Source of the DNA: UTCFX2 sp963788145
GTDB lineage: Bacteria; Chloroflexota; Anaerolineae; Anaerolineales; UBA4823
Length of the DNA stretch: 64,000 nucleotides
Reading direction: 5' to 3'
Assembly (NCBI GenBank): GCA_963788145.1
Contig: CAWBFQ010000007.1
Location: forward strand, 124,001-188,000
The position numbers and the translations under genes are program-made. The notes under the pieces are model-generated. The model saw only the letters and a list, made by a program, of their open reading frames with translations. It did no database searches and was not told the DNA's origin. Position 1 is the stretch's first letter. Every line of letters begins with the position of its first letter. Positions 1-7,493 of the stretch are shown here, piece after piece.

Positions 1-999
1 CAATGAAAAATCCACTTGATTAGAAAAGGCTTCGACCGGTTGGGTGATATGCAAGCGAGCCCAGGCTACGGTATCTGTTGGGATTGTCAGTTCATACACT
101 ACCGAATGGTCGCCTGCTCCCAAATTCTGCGTAGCCGGCAGCGGGACCCGGATGGCCTCCCCAGAGATTGAGCCAGCCTCCAGAATATAATTGAGCTTGG
201 CCGGCTGAACTAAGGAAATCCTGGCAGTAAAAACAAACGTATGCGGGCAGGAACCGCTCGCCTCAAGATTGTCTACGCTCAGAACCACCGCTGATACCGG
301 CCCACTCACCGCAACCGATGTGCTGGTTGCTAAACCGGTCGTCGCTTCGCTGTCCACAACGATGTCCACCCAGATCGATTCGTTTGCGTCGGCGCCAAAA
401 CCGAAGATCTGCCCGGTCGCGTTGCGCAGTTCCCAATAGCCGCGATAAGGTCCCTTATCGGGCGGGGCAACCATATCTACCGTGATGTCCACCTTCCCAC
501 CCGGCGCCACGTCGGCCGGCAGCTGCACAGATGGCTGGGCCCCCATCAGCGCCCCATCGATGAAAACCAATGAATAATCGACGGTCCAGGTTGTCTGGCC
601 TGTATTTGCGATTCGCCAGGTCTTTTGAAAAGCCTGGTTTGGAGCAAAGATGGTACCATCGGGTATCGTCACATCCGCCACATATTCGGCCCGGTCACCT
701 CCGGCAGCCGGTTGGGTGGCCTCCAATCCAGCCGCGCTCGGAGAGGCCATCACTGTATCCATCACCCCCACAGTGGGTGTGGAGGTAGAAAAAGCAGATG
801 TCTCGATCAGGGATTCGGCTGGAAGGGTGGCCGTTTGAGCAAAACGCTCAACCCGGCGGGCCTCGGCCGTCTGAGCGGCTGAGGTAAACACCGCTTCTGG
901 GGCAGGAGTAGCTGGATCGCTTGAATCAGCTGAGCCGCAAGCCGTCAGAAAAATGGACAGGGCGCCAAGCAAGACGCCAATCTTTAATAATGGTTTCAA
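1..999 (-). CDS. Lipoprotein with NBR1-type Ig-like domain (3' end cut by window edge)
   Basis: The reading frame is open from a TTG at 999-997 to base 1, giving 333 codons with no stop, so the C-terminus lies outside the window. The TTG follows a strong GGAGG Shine-Dalgarno, which is why I chose it. Residues 1-21 form a lipoprotein signal ending in the lipobox L-T-A-C (Cys21). A Thr/Ser/Pro/Ala-rich linker covers roughly 22-100. Residues 105-215 resemble the NBR1-like Ig domain, with conserved segments KTWRIANTGQTTWT and GPYRGYWELRN. A second beta-rich segment follows. It is probably anchored to the outer face of the membrane. Function is unknown; domains of this kind usually mediate binding. 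Confidence 0.8.
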   Translation of the reverse strand, partial: MKPLLKIGVLLGALSIFLTACGSADSSDPATPAPEAVFTSAAQTAEARRVERFAQTATLPAESLIETSAFSTSTPTVGVMDTVMASPSAAGLEATQPAAGGDRAEYVADVTIPDGTIFAPNQAFQKTWRIANTGQTTWTVDYSLVFIDGALMGAQPSVQLPADVAPGGKVDITVDMVAPPDKGPYRGYWELRNATGQIFGFGADANESIWVDIVVDSEATTGLATSTSVAVSGPVSAVVLSVDNLEASGSCPHTFVFTARISLVQPAKLNYILEAGSISGEAIRVPLPATQNLGAGDHSVVYELTIPTDTVAWARLHITQPVEAFSNQVDFSL

Positions 1000-1056
1000 A
1001 TCAACCTCCAGCAAGACTGTTTTTGCCAGTAGCTGCTCAGGCTTTCGCCTGAGTGG

Positions 1057-2013
1057 TTAAGCTATTGGCCAGTTCGAGTTCTCGCCATACAACTTACGAT
1101 GAACTACACTCAGCGCCCGCACCTGTTCCGCTGCATGGTAAGACGAGCGCACCAACGGGCCAGATTCCACCCATTGGAATCCAATCGATAAGCCAAATTC
1201 TCTCAATTCGGCGAATTCATCCATCGTGTAATATCGTTCAATCGGCAGGTGTTTCTTGCTGGGCTGTAAATACTGCCCAATCGTCAGGATGTCCACCCCC
1301 CAGGTGCGCTGATCGCGCATCACCTGCTTAATCTCTTCCATTGTTTCGCCAAGACCTACCATGATGCCAGACTTGGTGAGCACGTCTGGGTCAAGTTTCT
1401 TGGCGTTCGTGAGCGTCGCCGCCGCCCATTCGTAGTGATCCTGAGGTTGCACCTGCTTGAACAGGCGCGGCACAGTCTCGACATTGTGGTTGAGTATCTC
1501 GGGGCGCGCCTCCATCACAATCCTCAAAGCCTCCACACTACCCTTAAAGTCAGGAATCAGCACCTCGATCGAACAGCCCGGATGGATTTGGCGGATGCGC
1601 CGGATCACCATCCCAAAAATTGTAGCGCCGCCATCTTTGCGATCATCCCGGTTGACGCTGGTAATCACGGCGTGTTTCAAATCCATCGCCTTAACCGCCT
1701 GCGCCACCCTTTCTGGCTCCTGCCAGTCGAGCGGACCAGGCTGCCCGCGCTTGATATCGCAAAACCCGCAGGTGCGGGTGCAGACATCTCCCAACATTAA
1801 AAACGTCGCTGTCCCAGAACCCCAACACTCGCCCATATTCGGGCACATCGCCTCTTCGCAAACCGTATGCAGGTCTTTGCTCCGCATTAATCCTTGCAGC
1901 CACTCATAAGTTTCCCCAGAAGGGGCGCGCACTTTGATCCATTCAGGACGGCGTTTGGGTTGGGTATCCAATTGGTCTGTCTTGACACGATCCCGCGTCG
2001 GTGTAAACGGCAT
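1057..2013 (-). CDS. lipA: Lipoyl synthase LipA
   Basis: This is a radical SAM enzyme that inserts two sulfur atoms into protein-bound octanoyl groups to make lipoyl cofactors for 2-oxoacid dehydrogenases and the glycine cleavage system. Its 318 residues are the usual length. The auxiliary cluster motif CEEAMCPNMGEC (Cys52, 57, 63) and the radical SAM motif CTRTCGFC (Cys78, 82, 85) are both intact, and the C-terminal RSSYHA signature is present. No lipB or lplA is adjacent. A long hairpin separates it from the small-protein cluster upstream, so it is probably transcribed on its own. Confidence 0.97.
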   Translation of the reverse strand: MPFTPTRDRVKTDQLDTQPKRRPEWIKVRAPSGETYEWLQGLMRSKDLHTVCEEAMCPNMGECWGSGTATFLMLGDVCTRTCGFCDIKRGQPGPLDWQEPERVAQAVKAMDLKHAVITSVNRDDRKDGGATIFGMVIRRIRQIHPGCSIEVLIPDFKGSVEALRIVMEARPEILNHNVETVPRLFKQVQPQDHYEWAAATLTNAKKLDPDVLTKSGIMVGLGETMEEIKQVMRDQRTWGVDILTIGQYLQPSKKHLPIERYYTMDEFAELREFGLSIGFQWVESGPLVRSSYHAAEQVRALSVVHRKLYGENSNWPIA

Positions 2014-2112
2014 TTGATTCTCCTTGAGAGATAAATTTTACCCTGATTCGAGGCCGCGTACTATAAATGATGGATGAGCGCTTCAGTACAGGCTTGATTG
2101 CCTATCAAAAAC

Positions 2113-2180
2113 AAAACAGGTCCGATGCCAGTGACTACTCAGGTTTAAGCCCGAGTCATCACACGCATCAGTCCTGTTTT
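2113..2180. terminator. Long inverted repeat, probable terminator of the small-protein operon
   Basis: The outer arms 2113-2128 and 2165-2180 pair almost perfectly (AAAACAGG...GATGC against GCATC...CCTGTTTT), and an imperfect inner stem continues inward. On the minus strand the right arm runs into a T-rich tract, as expected for a rho-independent terminator. The plus strand is also T-rich after the stem. It sits between the small-protein cluster and lipA. Confidence 0.7.
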
Positions 2181-2245
2181 ATTTTGAGAGTGAAAGATGG
2201 CCTATGATAGCCAGTTTCGCAGGATTGGTTTCTGCCCCGCAGGGT

Positions 2246-2422
2246 TTAGCTGACCAGGGCGTTCCAGACTGCTGTTGCTTTGGTGACCATTTTATCCGTT
2301 AAACCAGCAGCCTGTTCACCTGCATTGGTGAAGACCGTCGTTACCTGGTTCGCGGTATCGGTGACTGTTCCAGCAACATCTTCCAAAAAGGCGCCTGCCT
2401 TCAGATCGGTTTGTACTTTCAT
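2246..2422 (-). CDS. Small protein with KVQTDLKAGA N-terminal motif and amphipathic helical tail
   Basis: A 58-residue product, last gene of a five-member cluster. I chose the ATG at 2422 because GGAGA lies just upstream and because this start places the shared motif (V-Q-T-D-L-K-A-G-A) at residues 3-11, as in its neighbours. Upstream in-frame starts lack a good Shine-Dalgarno and would add about 43 residues unlike the siblings. After the motif the protein is rich in Ala, Thr, Val and Asn and probably forms one amphipathic helix. It has no cysteine, no signal peptide and no recognisable domain. Function is unknown. Confidence 0.7.
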   Translation of the reverse strand: MKVQTDLKAGAFLEDVAGTVTDTANQVTTVFTNAGEQAAGLTDKMVTKATAVWNALVS

Positions 2423-2498
2423 GTTGGGTTCTCCATTTCTGGGCTGCTCAATTACCGGCGAAATTGCACGCTGTTCTGTATCCGCCGGCTTTGGGCAG

Positions 2499-2741
2499 TT
2501 ATCCGCAGATTCCGCTCCGGTCGGCATACCACTTGCCGCCAACCCAACCACCGCCGCTTGGACCTGGAACTGGGGTTGGGGACGGAGGAACGGGCGGGGG
2601 GGACGGGTGGCAGTTCGCCAGCACGTTTTGCATGTAATTGTACTGATTGATCCAGTACTCTTTCTGCTGTTTGCAGACGGCCAACGGATTGGGGATTCCT
2701 ACCTCATTTGCTCCTGCGTGAATATCTGTGCGTGTTTTCAT
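2499..2741 (-). CDS. Small protein with TRTDIHAGA motif, Pro-rich linker and C-terminal WYADRSGICG module
   Basis: An 80-residue product preceded by GAGGAAGG. It begins M-K-T-R-T-D-I-H-A-G-A, the cluster motif with His replacing Lys. A helical, Tyr/Asn/Gln-rich middle with Cys residues follows, then a Pro-rich linker (about residues 50-62) and an 18-residue C-terminal module GGGWVGGKWYADRSGICG. The same module occurs twice in the gene at 2977-3213. There is no signal peptide. I do not recognise the family. The composition (Cys, aromatics, Gly, Pro) suggests a surface or processed peptide, but that is inference. Confidence 0.7.
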   Translation of the reverse strand: MKTRTDIHAGANEVGIPNPLAVCKQQKEYWINQYNYMQNVLANCHPSPPPVPPSPTPVPGPSGGGWVGGKWYADRSGICG

Positions 2742-2757
2742 TATAGCCTTCCTCTGC

Positions 2758-2937
2758 CTAGATACAACCGCGCTGCTTGGCTTGATTGTAGGCTTGCTGA
2801 TAACGGTCGCGCCACTTGTTTACATTCCACTGGCAGGTAGCCAGGTCATCACCGGCGCGTACATCACACCGCACTCGTATCTGTTGGACGCGCGATGGCA
2901 TGATTGTCTTCTGACTGGTCTGGATATTTGCATTCAT
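2758..2937 (-). CDS. 59-residue Cys-containing protein with RVRCDVRAGDD motif
   Basis: A short ORF of 59 codons that is easily missed. The ATG at 2937 has a strong GAGGAG seven bases upstream. The family motif lies at residues 21-30 (I-R-V-R-C-D-V-R-A-G), after a Gln/Thr/Ser-rich N-terminal extension of about 20 residues. An internal ATG at codon 13 would place the motif nearer the start. The tail is probably helical and polar (NVNKWRDRYQQAYNQAKQ) and ends R-G-C-I. Three Cys residues are present. The gene stands between two siblings with 16-40 bp spacing and is probably co-transcribed with them. Function is unknown. Confidence 0.65.
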   Translation of the reverse strand: MNANIQTSQKTIMPSRVQQIRVRCDVRAGDDLATCQWNVNKWRDRYQQAYNQAKQRGCI

Positions 2938-2976
2938 TCGTTAACTCCTCTCACAGTCTTTAGTTGCGATGCTCGA

Positions 2977-3213
2977 TTAGCCGCAAACACCGCTGCGATC
3001 GGGATACCATACCCCTCCGATAAAACCGCCGCCGCTGGGGGGCGTTGGGGGTGTTGGGGTTGGGACAGGCGGAATGGGAGTCGGGGGTGTTACGCCGCCG
3101 CAGACGCCGCTGCGATCGGGATACCACACTCCATTGACATACCCGCCGCCAGTGGCGCCGGCTTTTACGTCCGAGCGCACTTGCATTTGGGGAATATACT
3201 GTTCATTCATCAT
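2977..3213 (-). CDS. Small protein with QVRSDVKAGA motif and two copies of a WYPDRSGVCG module
   Basis: A 78-residue product. The start at 3213 is preferred because AAGGAG lies nine bases upstream. An ATG further upstream at 3237 would overlap that ribosome site. The motif V-R-S-D-V-K-A-G-A occupies about residues 11-19. It is followed at once by GGGYVNGVWYPDRSGVCG, a Pro/Thr linker (PTPIPPVPTPTPPTPP) and a second copy, GGGFIGGVWYPDRSGVCG, which ends the protein. The two copies are also nearly identical in DNA, indicating recent duplication. Each module has one Cys. There is no signal peptide or known domain. Confidence 0.72.
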   Translation of the reverse strand: MMNEQYIPQMQVRSDVKAGATGGGYVNGVWYPDRSGVCGGVTPPTPIPPVPTPTPPTPPSGGGFIGGVWYPDRSGVCG

Positions 3214-3272
3214 GGATTTGATCTCCTTTGCTTTCACATGCCTCCGATAATCTCTCTCGGCTGCCTGAAAGA

Positions 3273-3473
3273 CTAGTCCGGGATGTACAGCTTCTGTCCG
3301 GGGAAGATCAGGTTCGGGTTCGGGCCGATTGTATTCAGGTTAGAGAAGTAGATTCTGTTGACATTGTCGGCTCCCATATTACCGAAGAAGCGCTGGGCGA
3401 TCCGGCTCAAATTGTCATTCTGCTGCACGGTATAGCAAGCGGCTCCTGACTTCATATCTGTACGAACGTTCAT
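3273..3473 (-). CDS. Small LysM-domain protein with NVRTDMKSGA N-terminal motif
   Basis: A 66-residue product and first gene of the cluster, preceded by AAGGAG. Residues 1-12 carry the family motif (V-R-T-D-M-K-S-G-A). Residues 13-65 form a single LysM domain: YTVQQNDNLSRIAQRFFG at its start, N-x-N near its middle and the closing segment LIFPGQKLYIP. LysM modules bind N-acetylglucosamine in peptidoglycan or chitin. There is no Sec signal peptide or lipobox, so either the N-terminal motif is itself a targeting signal or the protein acts in the cytoplasm. A promoter-like pair lies 60-90 bp upstream. Confidence 0.85.
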   Translation of the reverse strand: MNVRTDMKSGAACYTVQQNDNLSRIAQRFFGNMGADNVNRIYFSNLNTIGPNPNLIFPGQKLYIPD

Positions 3474-3532
3474 GATTTATCTCCTTTTCTACAGGTGAAA
3501 TAGTCTGGTTTTGTAGACTGATTACAACCATT

Positions 3533-3560
3533 ATTTTAATGGGTTTTTATCCTTTGGCAA
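3533..3560 (-). promoter_or_regulatory. Probable sigma-70 type promoter of the five-gene small-protein operon
   Basis: On the minus strand a -35 element TTGCCA (3560-3555) and a -10 element TAAAAT (3538-3533) are separated by 16 bp. Each matches its consensus at 5 of 6 positions. It lies about 60 bp upstream of the LysM gene start. No comparable pair was found inside the cluster, so one transcript is likely. Confidence 0.5.
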
Positions 3561-3648
3561 TACGACTTATGACTGTATTTTTAGCCTCTATCTCTGCTAA
3601 ATTTGATGTTAACCCGTAATAATTTGGTCGATTCCGGGTTAATCCATC

Positions 3649-4467
3649 TTATCCATGCCTGCGGTCCATTTGGCTTTTCAAACGCTGGTATTGGGGCGAA
3701 GCCGCATACTCGCGCAAACGCTCAATCCGGCGGATCAACATCGGATGGGTAGCGAGAGCCTCATTCAAACTCCCCATCAGTGTATCATCCTCGGCGTCGA
3801 TCTGCTGGTAGGCTTGAGCTAGGCTGCGCTGGTCTCGTGCCTGGGGACCGGCCCCCAGCTTCACCAACGCCGAAATCGCCTTCTCTGGTTTTTCGCACGC
3901 CAGCAAACCGCCCCGATCGGCAGAGTATTCACAAGCCCGGTTCCACCACAGAAAAGCGATCGTCAGCACTGCCGCTACCGAGATCGAACTGGGAATACCC
4001 GCCATGCCGCCAACCAGTGAATTCAGCCAAGTATGCCCTAACGCAACATGAGCCAATTCATGCCCCAGGATGAACAAGATTTCATCCTCATCCATCGTTT
4101 GGAACAAGGCCGAATACAATACCACCACTTTCGGGGAGCCAAGGCCGAACGTGTAGGCGTTCATCTCGCGGCTTGCGAGCAAATAGACTTCTACCGCTCC
4201 AGGTTGGATCCGATCCACGCCGCACCTAACCAGTTCCGCCAGGTCCGGCGTCTGCTGCGGGGTGATCGGGCGAGCCGCCCTGACAAGCTCCCGGTGGTGA
4301 GTCAGGCTCATGTTATAAGCGAAAATGACAAAGAGGAAGATAAAGATCACGCTGGCGCAGACGGTGGCTGTCGCCGTCAGGGCGATCACAAACAGCACCA
4401 AGCCAATTGTGGCTGCCAGGATCAAATGTTCATTTGGATAGCGGTAAGCGGTTGTACCCACATTCAA
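3649..4467 (-). CDS. M48-family membrane zinc metallopeptidase (HtpX-like)
   Basis: A 272-residue integral membrane protein. Two hydrophobic helices span about residues 15-51. The zinc motif HELAH is at residues 136-140, and a third ligand is probable at Glu180 in CEYSADR. Another hydrophobic segment lies between them. This order fits M48B/HtpX-type peptidases, which degrade misfolded membrane proteins on the cytoplasmic side. It starts 2 bp after the stop of the NfeD-type protease, so the two are probably translationally coupled and may both serve membrane quality control. Confidence 0.88.
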   Translation of the reverse strand: MNVGTTAYRYPNEHLILAATIGLVLFVIALTATATVCASVIFIFLFVIFAYNMSLTHHRELVRAARPITPQQTPDLAELVRCGVDRIQPGAVEVYLLASREMNAYTFGLGSPKVVVLYSALFQTMDEDEILFILGHELAHVALGHTWLNSLVGGMAGIPSSISVAAVLTIAFLWWNRACEYSADRGGLLACEKPEKAISALVKLGAGPQARDQRSLAQAYQQIDAEDDTLMGSLNEALATHPMLIRRIERLREYAASPQYQRLKSQMDRRHG

Positions 4468-4469
4468 CC

Positions 4470-5822
4470 TTATGAATCCCGACCCGCCTGATCCGCTGCG
4501 AAACCGGCATCGCCGTCAGCCCGCCGTACAACCAGACGCAAACCCTCCACACCAATCACCTCCACCCGGGTTCCAGGCGGGGCTTTTTTCCCCCGATCCG
4601 CCAACTCCGCCGTCCACTGTTCACCGCCAAGTTGGATCTGGCCAACCGGGGCAAGCTTAATCCGCACCGTCCCCACCTTTCCGACCAGGCTTTCCGCCCC
4701 CATCCGCACCGGGCTGCGTTGCGCTCGCACGGCGAAAATCATGATCACAAAGAAGATCGCTCCACTCGCCACAGAAGTACCCACCACCAAGGGCACCGGT
4801 ACGCGCATGAAATCCGGCACGCTGGGCGAGTTAAACATCACCAATGCGCCTGTGATCAATGAAATCACACCGGCTACGGTCAAAGCGCCATGTGTGGGCG
4901 CTTTAATATCCAATAGAAACAGCACAAACGCCAGGATCAAGAATATCACCCCAAACCAGTTCACCGGCAAGACACCCAACCCATAACCCGCCAGCGCCAG
5001 GCAGACCACCCCAATCGTCCCAGCAGCCCAGCCTCCGGGGCTGGAGATTTCGATCAGTATCGCCTGCACCCCTATCGTGATCAACAAGAATACAATCGCC
5101 GGATTGGTCAGCACCGCCAGCAATGTCTCGATAAACGTCTGGCTGACGGGCTGTACCTGCGCCCCGGCAGTCAAAATGATGCGTTCCTGTGTGTTTACCC
5201 GCACCGTGAATTCATCCAGTTGGCGCAGCAGATCATCTACATCTGTAGCAATGAAGTCAATCATCCCGGCTTCCAGGGCTTCGTCTGCCGATACCGCCTG
5301 GGCAGATTCAATCGTCTCCTCGGCCAGTTGGATCGCTCGCTCGCCGCGGTCTTTGGCTAAGGCCCGCACCGTGGCTTTCAGGATATTCTTGGATTTGGCC
5401 TGCATGGTCTCGCCCAAATCCTCGCCCTGGCTGCCAACCGGGCTGGCCGCCCCAATCGCCGTCTCCGGAGCCATCGCAGCGGCGTGCCCCGCCAGCACGA
5501 TCACCGTCCCGGCGCTGCCCGCCATTGCCCCGCGCGGCGCCACGTAGACCACCACCGGTATGTCGCTCAAGCGGATCGCCTGGACGACGTCGTTCATCGC
5601 GTCCACGCTGCCACCCGGTGTGTTGAGTTGTAGAACCACCAGGTCTGCCCGGCGCTGCTCAGCAATCTTCAAACCGCGTTCGATATAGGCCACCATCGGC
5701 GGCGCAACCGGACCATCCGCGTTCAAGAGCAGCGCCAACGGCCCGTCCTGTCGAGCTGCAGCCGCGCTGGTCAACGCCAAAGAGAACAGGACCAGCAATA
5801 TCCAGCGGGTTGTCTTTTTCAT
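4470..5822 (-). CDS. NfeD family membrane-bound serine protease (ClpP-class, long form)
   Basis: A 450-residue protein from the ATG at 5822, where a signal peptide begins directly (K-K-T-T-R-W then a hydrophobic stretch). A ClpP/SppA-like protease domain covers about residues 28-220, with the strand LVVLQLNTPGGSVDAM and the nucleophile region GAMAGSAG. Four to five transmembrane helices follow (about 245-375), then a C-terminal NfeD/OB-fold domain (about 390-440). This is the standard long NfeD architecture. Such proteins usually pair with stomatin/SPFH partners; here an SPFH protein is encoded 28 kb away and the direct neighbour is an M48 peptidase. Confidence 0.87.
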   Translation of the reverse strand: MKKTTRWILLVLFSLALTSAAAARQDGPLALLLNADGPVAPPMVAYIERGLKIAEQRRADLVVLQLNTPGGSVDAMNDVVQAIRLSDIPVVVYVAPRGAMAGSAGTVIVLAGHAAAMAPETAIGAASPVGSQGEDLGETMQAKSKNILKATVRALAKDRGERAIQLAEETIESAQAVSADEALEAGMIDFIATDVDDLLRQLDEFTVRVNTQERIILTAGAQVQPVSQTFIETLLAVLTNPAIVFLLITIGVQAILIEISSPGGWAAGTIGVVCLALAGYGLGVLPVNWFGVIFLILAFVLFLLDIKAPTHGALTVAGVISLITGALVMFNSPSVPDFMRVPVPLVVGTSVASGAIFFVIMIFAVRAQRSPVRMGAESLVGKVGTVRIKLAPVGQIQLGGEQWTAELADRGKKAPPGTRVEVIGVEGLRLVVRRADGDAGFAADQAGRDS

Positions 5823-5877
5823 AATGGGTATTATAGCATTCCGCAGAGCGGAAGGGCGAGCAACCCACCCGCTTCTG

Positions 5878-6633
5878 CTAGAACTGTCCGGCCAGGTAAG
5901 CGCGCGTCCGTTCCTGAGCGGGATGGTCAAACACCTGCTGAGCCGGGCCGCATTCCACCACTTCGCCCATGTACATAAAAACGACATAATCCGCCAGACG
6001 GCGCGCCTGACGCAGGATGTGGGTAACCAATACGATGGTGTAGTCGTCCTTTAATTCCGTCAAACGCCCCTCAATGTGCTGGGCTGAGATCGGGTCAAGC
6101 GCCGAGGTCGGCTCATCACCGAGCAGGATTTCCGGCTCCACCGCCAGCCCACGCGCCAGGCATAAACGCTGCTGCTGCCCGATCGAGAGGCCGGTCGCCG
6201 GGGCATGCAGGCGATCCTTCACCTCATCCCATAATCCCGCCATCTCCAGGTAGTGCCGCACTCGCCGATCCATCTCCGCGCCTTTTCCGCACATATTGTG
6301 GATGCGCAGGCCATATGCCACATTGTCATAAATGGACATCGGGAGGGGATAGGGTCGCTGCGCCAGCAGGCCAGTTTTTTTACGGATTTCGGTGACATCC
6401 ATCCCAGGCGTGTAGATATCCTCTCCATCGATAAAGACCTCGCCGCTTAGCTTGGTATCGTCTGTCAATTCCAGGAAACGATTGAGGGTCTTCAACAACG
6501 TCGTTTTCCCGCATCCAGAAGGTCCCATAATCACCGTGATCTGGTTCTTGGGGATCTCCAGGTTGACGTTTTTTAAGGCGGGCATGCCGCCATAGCGCGC
6601 CTCCAGGTTGTGAATGCGAATGTGTGTTTCCAA
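5878..6633 (-). CDS. pstB: Phosphate ABC transporter ATP-binding protein PstB
   Basis: ATPase of the high-affinity phosphate importer. I chose a TTG start at 6633, giving 251 residues (M-E-T-H-I-R-I-H). AGGAG lies eight bases upstream, overlapping the pstA stop, while longer starts would run into pstA. Walker A is GPSGCGKTT (37-45), the signature is LSIGQQQR, Walker B is ILLGDEP, and the H-loop histidine is present in VLVTH. The signature has Ile where most PstB have Gly (LSGGQQQR). It is the last gene of pstSCAB. No phoU or phoBR is adjacent in the window. Confidence 0.93.
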   Translation of the reverse strand: METHIRIHNLEARYGGMPALKNVNLEIPKNQITVIMGPSGCGKTTLLKTLNRFLELTDDTKLSGEVFIDGEDIYTPGMDVTEIRKKTGLLAQRPYPLPMSIYDNVAYGLRIHNMCGKGAEMDRRVRHYLEMAGLWDEVKDRLHAPATGLSIGQQQRLCLARGLAVEPEILLGDEPTSALDPISAQHIEGRLTELKDDYTIVLVTHILRQARRLADYVVFMYMGEVVECGPAQQVFDHPAQERTRAYLAGQF

Positions 6634-6644
6634 TGAACCATCTC

Positions 6645-7493
6645 CTAGTGTATGATAAATCGACCCAGGCGCCCTGCCGCCCAACGCGAGCCCAAACTGA
6701 TCACCAGGACGATCACCGTCAGGATCAGCGCAGAAGCGTAGGCGCGCTGCTGCACTTCAGGGAAGGGGGTGCCAAGTTGGAAGAACACCGCCAATGGCAG
6801 CGATGCAGCCGGGCTGAACAGTGAGGTGGGGATGCGATCGGTATATCCCGCCGTGAACAGCACCGAGGCGGCGTCGCCTATCCCGCGCCCAAACGCCAGC
6901 AAAACCGCGGTCAGAATGCCCGGCAGCATCTGGCGCGTGACCACATGCAAAGCCATTTCCAAGCGGGTGGAGCCAAGCGCCAGCGATGCCTGAGCCAGTT
7001 CAGCCGCCATCGTCCGGATCACCTCGTCCATGGCCCGGGTCATGATCGGCAATTCCAGAATGGCCAGGGTCAGAATGCCGCCCAATAGTGAAGCGCGCAT
7101 CCCCAACGCCAGCATAATCGTGAACCCAAACGCGCCGTACACTATCGACGGGATACCCCATAAGACGTCCAGCGAAAGCCGCACCAGGTCGGCCCACAGA
7201 GTACGGCGGGCGTAGGCTTGCAGGTACAGCGCCAGGGGCAGGCTGACGATCAAAGCCAGGATCGTCGCCCCGCCAGCCAGGTAGAGCGACCCGATGATGG
7301 CGTTCAACACGCCGCCCTCCTTACCCAGGTAGAAACCTCCCTTTGGAGTCTGGGTCAGCATCGCCAGATCCAGGGCTGGCAGACCTTTAATGATCACTGT
7401 GGCCAGGATAAACCCCAGGCTGCCCGTCACCAGGGCGAGCGAAAACAACATCAGGATTTTGAAGAAGATTTCTTCGACATGACGGCGTTTCAT
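6645..7493 (-). CDS. pstA: Phosphate ABC transporter permease PstA
   Basis: A 282-residue inner-membrane permease subunit with six predicted helices. The permease coupling loop is recognisable around the segment ELAQASLALGSTRLEMALHVV, followed by a glycine. Its ATG overlaps the pstC stop by four bases (ATGA), and its own stop overlaps the Shine-Dalgarno of pstB. It forms the translocation channel with PstC. Confidence 0.95.
   Translation of the reverse strand: MKRRHVEEIFFKILMLFSLALVTGSLGFILATVIIKGLPALDLAMLTQTPKGGFYLGKEGGVLNAIIGSLYLAGGATILALIVSLPLALYLQAYARRTLWADLVRLSLDVLWGIPSIVYGAFGFTIMLALGMRASLLGGILTLAILELPIMTRAMDEVIRTMAAELAQASLALGSTRLEMALHVVTRQMLPGILTAVLLAFGRGIGDAASVLFTAGYTDRIPTSLFSPAASLPLAVFFQLGTPFPEVQQRAYASALILTVIVLVISLGSRWAAGRLGRFIIH

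Noticed and set aside
1435..1909. Long plus-strand ORFs of 121 and 150 codons over lipA
   Set aside because: They lie opposite the strongly conserved lipA gene, have no Shine-Dalgarno and show no domain; they are antisense shadows.
2246..2551. Longer 101-residue form of the last small protein
   Set aside because: The extension lacks a good ribosome site and bears no similarity to its siblings, whereas the ATG at 2422 has GGAGA and puts the shared motif at the N-terminus.
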